Positions 60,868-64,000 of a stretch of DNA of 64,000 nucleotides are shown here, piece by piece. The position numbers and the translations under genes were made by a program. Numbering within the stretch: the stretch's first letter is position 1; each line of letters starts with the position of its first letter. The notes beneath the pieces were generated by a model. It worked only from the letters and a program-made list of their open reading frames with translations. It searched no databases and was not told where the DNA came from. Source of the DNA: CBDBCU01 sp965203435 (GTDB lineage Bacteria; Chloroflexota; Dehalococcoidia; Lucifugimonadales; UBA3495). The stretch is taken from contig CBDBCU010000006.1 of NCBI GenBank assembly GCA_965203435.1, forward strand, positions 248,001-312,000, given 5' to 3'.

Positions 60868-61205
60868 TTAACCCAGGCTCTCGTCCTCCTTGAAAGATAT
60901 GACTACTGACTGGTTGGAAAAGCCAATCTGCAACTTCAGGTACACCCGCGTATCCTGATAGGCGAGCCGGTACACATCCTGCCACAGGCCCGGCATCTTT
61001 TCCGCCGGCATGGATTTGTAGAAATGGGATCCGGTCAACCAGTTCAGGATACAGTCGCAGATGTCCGCGTCATCGAATCCCATCGCGCTGGCGCTTTGCA
61101 ACGCCGTCACGGTGATTCGATAGTGTCCCGCGCTGATTAACCGCTTAATGCGGTCAAGGTTGTAGTAGGAAATCCGGGTTTCACCGCCTTTTCAGGGTGG
61201 GGCAT
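60868..61205 (-). pseudogene. mqsR: MqsR-like toxin with N-terminal frameshift
   Basis: The C-terminal ~80 residues match MqsR (I-L-N-W-L-T-G-S-H-F-Y-K-S-M, W-Q-D-V-Y-R and V-V-I-S-F-K-E). Homology continues upstream in the same frame (Y-Y-N-L-D-R-I-K-R-L-I-S-A-G-H-Y-R-I-T) to a TGA at 61194-61192, but that stretch has no ATG, GTG or TTG before GTG 61110. An ATG with AGG just upstream (61205) is in another frame. A single indel near 61175 would restore a normal ~105-residue toxin, so this is a pseudogene or contains a sequence error. Confidence 0.7.
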
Positions 61206-61273
61206 CCTGAAATAAAAGTAGCACAAAGCTACCTTGCCGTCAATCCTATCCGGCCGGGAATTTCATCCGCCGC

Positions 61274-62458
61274 CTACCATTCCTGAAAGCTGTTCAGTAT
61301 CCTTTCCCGGTCGGCCCGGTAGGCAATCAGAGCCTCCGCGCAGATGGCAACGCGCAGCCGGTAAGCGTAGGGTTTGGCCGGGTACATCCTGGCGTGGGCC
61401 AGGATTTCCACCACATCATAGCGGCAGAAATCCTGCGTTCCCTGGATGCGGTATTCCAATCGCCATTGACTGCGCCGGCCGACCCTTTCCTGAACGATGG
61501 CGGTCTCCTCGAAAAACCAGCCAATCGTCCGGGCGCGGGAAAACAGCCCGCTGCGGCGGCTTTCCAGGTAATGGGTCAGGGAATGGCCGCGCTCCGGCAC
61601 CGTTTCCGCATAGGTTTCCACCCTAACCTGCCGGTCGGGGCTGACCAAGCTATAGCCGGCCGGGCCATCCTCGGTCAGCGGCCAGCCGGCCGGGGCGGCG
61701 AAACTGTAGGCAAAATTGTCGTTGGTGTAAGTATGCAGCGGCGCTGGGGTCGGCAACGGCGTCGGCGTGGGGGTAGGCAAGGGCGCTACCGTTACTTCCC
61801 CCGTCCGCAGGAAGTGGTCAAACTGCTCTTGGGTCAATTTGACTTCCAGCCCGCTATCCGGATGCTTGACCAGATGGGTTCCGGCCGGCGTGGGCGTGGG
61901 TATGGGAACCGGCGTCGGCGTAGCGGTAGGGATAGGCGTCGGGGCAATCGTCGGCGTGGCAGTTGGGGATTGCGTAGCCGTTGGCGGCGGCAAGGGAACC
62001 GGCGTCGGCGTCAAAGTCGGTTCCGGCGCGGCCGTAGGCGTCGGGGCTGCGGTGGGCGATTCAACCATTTCCGGAGTTGGCGCGGCCAAGGCCGCCGCCG
62101 GCATTGCCGCCGGCTCTGATGGACGGGGCGGTGGCGCGGCCGGGATGGATGGCGGCGGAGTGGCCCCACTTTCCTGATAGTTCTGCCAGATCGTCCAGCC
62201 CACATAGCCCAGGATAGCCAAGGCCGCCAGAACCAATATCCCGCCCCAGAGGCCGCCGGATTTGCGGGATTTAGACTTGCCCGAGGATTGAGCTAGCCGG
62301 TTGGCGGGCGGCGGCGGGTTATTTCCCGCCGGCGTAATGTCCCGGCCGCGCGAGCCTGGCCGGCCCTGCTGATGACCGCGGCGACGGGCCACGCAGGATA
62401 CGCAAGTGCAGGCCGGCGGATGATTGCCGCGCACATAATCCCGGTCATTAACCGGCAT
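61274..62458 (-). CDS. Single-pass membrane protein with Pro/Thr-rich linker
   Basis: The 394-residue protein has a basic N-terminus with C-T-C-V-S-C-V-A-R-R-R (near 18), one membrane helix (about 72-91), a long linker of Ala/Pro/Thr with T-P-T-P repeats (100-250), and a C-terminal ~130-residue globular domain starting Y-T-N-D-N-F-A-Y-S-F-A-A-P-A-G-W, which resembles PsbP/LpqN-like lipoprotein folds. The C-terminus should be extracellular. No catalytic residues are recognised. The same linker style occurs in the secreted protein at 1985. Confidence 0.7.
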   Translation of the reverse strand: MPVNDRDYVRGNHPPACTCVSCVARRRGHQQGRPGSRGRDITPAGNNPPPPANRLAQSSGKSKSRKSGGLWGGILVLAALAILGYVGWTIWQNYQESGATPPPSIPAAPPPRPSEPAAMPAAALAAPTPEMVESPTAAPTPTAAPEPTLTPTPVPLPPPTATQSPTATPTIAPTPIPTATPTPVPIPTPTPAGTHLVKHPDSGLEVKLTQEQFDHFLRTGEVTVAPLPTPTPTPLPTPAPLHTYTNDNFAYSFAAPAGWPLTEDGPAGYSLVSPDRQVRVETYAETVPERGHSLTHYLESRRSGLFSRARTIGWFFEETAIVQERVGRRSQWRLEYRIQGTQDFCRYDVVEILAHARMYPAKPYAYRLRVAICAEALIAYRADRERILNSFQEW

Positions 62459-62500
62459 AGACTACCTCAATCGACCCGGGTTGGGCCGGCGGCCGTTACC

Positions 62501-62689
62501 CTACCGGCTGTCGTCGGGCTTATCCGGCTCAAAGCCGAGGATAAATTCCTCAAACTCCGGGCTGTACGGAGTAATGCCGCGGGCGCGGGCTTCCCGCAAA
62601 GCCGCCAGCAACCGCTTGCGCTCCTCCTGCCGGCCCTTGTTAAGGATGGCCCGTACCGTCCTGGGGATAAGCAATTCCATGTCCACCAA
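62501..62689 (-). CDS. Small paralogous protein, copy 3 (truncated)
   Basis: The 62-residue protein M-V-D-M-E-L-L-I-P-R-T-V...P-D-K-P-D-D-S-R is nearly identical to the C-terminal half of the 62989 protein. It lacks the membrane part. The charged helix K-G-R-x-E-E-R-K-R-L-L-A-A-L-R-E-A-R-A-R-G dominates. Function unknown; it may be a 3'-end duplicate that is not independently expressed. Confidence 0.5.
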   Translation of the reverse strand: MVDMELLIPRTVRAILNKGRQEERKRLLAALREARARGITPYSPEFEEFILGFEPDKPDDSR

Positions 62690-62738
62690 GCCTTACGCCA
62701 GGACTACCGCCAACCGCGAATAGCCGGTGGCCCTTTCC

Positions 62739-62939
62739 CTACCGGGCGGCGTCGGTCTTATCCGGCTCAAAGCCGAGGATAAATTCCTCAAACTCCGGGC
62801 TGTCCGGAACGATGCCCCGGGCGCGGGCTTCCCGCAAAGCCGCCAGCAGCCGCTTGCGCTCCTCTTGCCGCCCTTCTACCCGGCCCTTGTTAAGGATGGA
62901 CATTACCGTCTTGGGGATAAGCAGCTCCATGCGCGCCAA
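62739..62939 (-). CDS. Small paralogous protein, copy 2 (truncated)
   Basis: The 66-residue protein shares M-E-L-L-I-P-K-T-V-M-S-I-L-N-K-G-R and the S-P-E-F-E-E-F-I-L-G-F-E-P-D-K ending with its neighbours, with a four-residue insertion (V-E-G-R) in the charged helix. It begins with M-A-R-M and has no membrane segment. Probably arose by tandem duplication. Confidence 0.5.
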   Translation of the reverse strand: MARMELLIPKTVMSILNKGRVEGRQEERKRLLAALREARARGIVPDSPEFEEFILGFEPDKTDAAR

Positions 62940-62988
62940 TCCTTACGCCGGGGCTACCGCCAAGTGCGTATAGCCGGCGGCCGTTTCC

Positions 62989-63366
62989 CTACCGGGAGTC
63001 ATCCGGTTTGTCCAGCTCAAAGCTGAGGAGAAGTTCCTCAAACTCCGGACTGTCCGGATCGAGGCCCCGGGCGCGGCCTTCCCGGTGCGCCGCGAGCATA
63101 CGCTTGCGCTCCTGCTGGCGGCCTTTGTTAAGGATGGACCTTACCGTCTTGGGGATGAGCAACACCATGCGCCCCAAACCCTCCACTACGACCACCGCGA
63201 CCAACGCATAGCCGGCGGCGGTGCTGAATACATTGGACAGCAACTCCACGTCGTCCCACTGGGCCAGGGTCCAGTTATGCCGGTACAGCAAAATCAGGAC
63301 GGCAACCAGGTACACGAAGTAGTAGCCAATCCAATAGTTGCCAAGAATCCTTTCTACATTCCGCAT
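62989..63366 (-). CDS. Small membrane protein, full-length paralogue
   Basis: The 125-residue protein has two membrane helices (about 12-28 and 46-62) followed by the charged helix and acidic tail shared with the two shorter copies downstream (L-L-I-P-K-T-V-R-S-I-L-N-K-G-R and D-S-P-E-F-E-E-L-L). ATG 63366 lies 6 bases after a TATGCTATAAT box. No named family is recognised; the charged helix after the membrane helices may form a coiled coil. Confidence 0.65.
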   Translation of the reverse strand: MRNVERILGNYWIGYYFVYLVAVLILLYRHNWTLAQWDDVELLSNVFSTAAGYALVAVVVVEGLGRMVLLIPKTVRSILNKGRQQERKRMLAAHREGRARGLDPDSPEFEELLLSFELDKPDDSR

Positions 63367-63372
63367 GGCCCG

Positions 63373-63381
63373 ATTATAGCA
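63373..63381 (-). promoter_or_regulatory. Leaderless-type -10 box
   Basis: TGCTATAAT on the minus strand ends 6 bases before ATG 63366, matching the three glycosyltransferase genes. Confidence 0.6.
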
Positions 63382-63432
63382 TACGGCGGCCGGCGGCGAT
63401 ATATCCGCCGGCCGCCGCCGCGCCTTTCCCCC

Positions 63433-63537
63433 CTACTCCTCGTCCCCGTACTGTTCTTTCAGGGACTCGACCACCGCCGGGTCGGCCAGGGTGGTGGTGT
63501 CGCCCAGGGCGCGGCCCTCGGCCACATCCCGGGTAGC
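63433..63537 (-). pseudogene. acs: C-terminal remnant of acetyl-CoA synthetase
   Basis: The last 34 codons of this frame read T-R-D-V-A-E-G-R-A-L-G-D-T-T-T-L-A-D-P-A-V-V and end at a TAG. This matches the extreme C-terminus of AMP-forming acetyl-CoA synthetases, including the L-G-D-T-S/T-T-L-A-D-P signature. The rest of the gene is absent and the sequence immediately upstream belongs to a transposase. Confidence 0.7.
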
Positions 63538-63907
63538 TTGGCGCTCCGGCCGTCGCGGGACTGCCCCAAGGCTTGCGGCCCCTTTTTTCGGCGCCCCCGT
63601 AGCGTCCGGATGTACCTTGACGCTGGCACTGTCCAGTCCCAAGATGGCCCACGATTCCGATGGCAAACCCCAACTCTTGCCGCGCGGCAAAGACCTGGGC
63701 CAGCACGCCCCGCTCGTTCCAGCGCGACCACCGCATATAGACGGTGTGCCAGTTGCCAAAGCTTTCCGGCAGACCCCACCCTTGGCAGCCCTGCTCTGCC
63801 AGATACAAGACAGCATTAAGAACCGCCAAGTTGGACAGCTTGACCCTCCCCCGCGCTACCGGGAACAGATGCTTGACCCGCTGATATTGCTCCTCGGTGA
63901 TTTCCAT
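63538..63907 (-). pseudogene. IS5-family transposase remnant, frameshifted
   Basis: From ATG 63907 the protein M-E-I-T-E-E-Q-Y-Q-R-V-K-H-L-F-P matches the N-terminal domain of IS5-group transposases (W-G-L-P-E-S-F-G-N-W-H-T-V-Y-M-R-W-S-R-W). A frameshift near residue 80 moves the homology to another frame (L-D-S-A-S-V-K-V-H-P-D-A-T-G-A-P-K-K-G), and a second shift gives P-Q-A-L-G-Q-S-R-D-G. It then stops at the acetyl-CoA synthetase tail. The DDE catalytic domain is mostly missing, so it is inactive. The other end of the element may lie at or beyond position 64000. Confidence 0.8.
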
Positions 63908-64000
63908 GCCCCGGCGCCCTCCCCAACCCGGATTTGCCTTATATTCTGCCACCCCCTATAATTAGGGTGAACACGCCCTAGGGCCGTCCCTCAGCTACCC

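Noticed and set aside
60737..60985. 82-codon minus-strand frame between mqsA and mqsR
   Set aside because: It overlaps the mqsR homology in another frame and has no ribosome site or recognisable sequence.
1..64000. tRNA or rRNA genes
   Set aside because: No T-loop-like GGTTCRANTCC with matching acceptor stem and no conserved rRNA segments were noticed by eye; a tRNAscan/Infernal run would settle it.

Overview
The window is a GC-rich, gene-dense chromosomal segment, most likely from a Chloroflexota bacterium of the Dehalococcoidia/SAR202 type. This is an inference. It rests on adjacent genes for the two large membrane-protein families shared by Chloroflexi and Archaea (DUF2298/Chlor_Arch_YYY and the TIGR03663/Agl23-like family), on a compact RNase Y - YmdB - PHP - PlsY block, on a Gram-positive-type LexA box before recA, and on secreted proteins with Thr/Pro linkers. 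No rRNA or tRNA gene and no CRISPR array was seen.

Layout. 1-4.5 kb: partial flavin reductase, TolB-like lipoprotein and a secreted IPT/TIG-like protein whose mRNA leader looks like an undescribed riboswitch. 4.5-17 kb: housekeeping genes (amidohydrolase, trmD, thioesterase, glutaredoxin-like, recA, recX, plsY, PHP, ymdB, rny), then a SBP56/methanethiol-oxidase gene with a membrane protein. 17-25 kb: a large adenine-methylase/nuclease, dnaJ-prmA, and an unusual four-gene operon (RusA-like, PD-(D/E)XK+HEPN-like, kinase-like, PP2C-like). 25-34.6 kb: rpiB, trehalose synthesis otsA/otsB, a GLUG-repeat surface protein, a hydrolase, and a type II restriction-modification pair behind a G21 tract. 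34.7-44.3 kb: two giant membrane proteins, ftsY, rnc, a DsbA-like gene with an in-frame TGA at its catalytic cysteine (likely selenocysteine), and an MFS transporter. 44.5-49 kb: a structured RNA with its own promoter and terminator, two molybdo-enzyme maturation genes, HigBA, and a secreted protein whose signal peptide is separated from its body by a G12 tract. 49-57.3 kb: three tandem, apparently leaderless membrane glycosyltransferases. 57.4-64 kb: SAM hydrolase, secG, gatB, MqsRA (toxin damaged), a one-pass Pro/Thr-rich protein, a triplicated small gene family, and an IS5-type remnant abutting the tail of an acetyl-CoA synthetase.

Themes. Several genes look switchable: three long G/C tracts sit in or beside a methyltransferase, a glycosyltransferase and a secreted protein, all classes where phase variation is known. 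Two dispersed repeat families fill most gaps: a ~100-bp inverted-repeat element with TACCGTCATTCCCGCG ends, and CATCCTGAACTTGTTGAAGGATG copies, some in tandem. Promoters are often recognisable (TTGaca and TAtaat boxes, frequently with an extended -10 TGn). Four genes share TATGCTATAAT ending 6-7 bases before the ATG.
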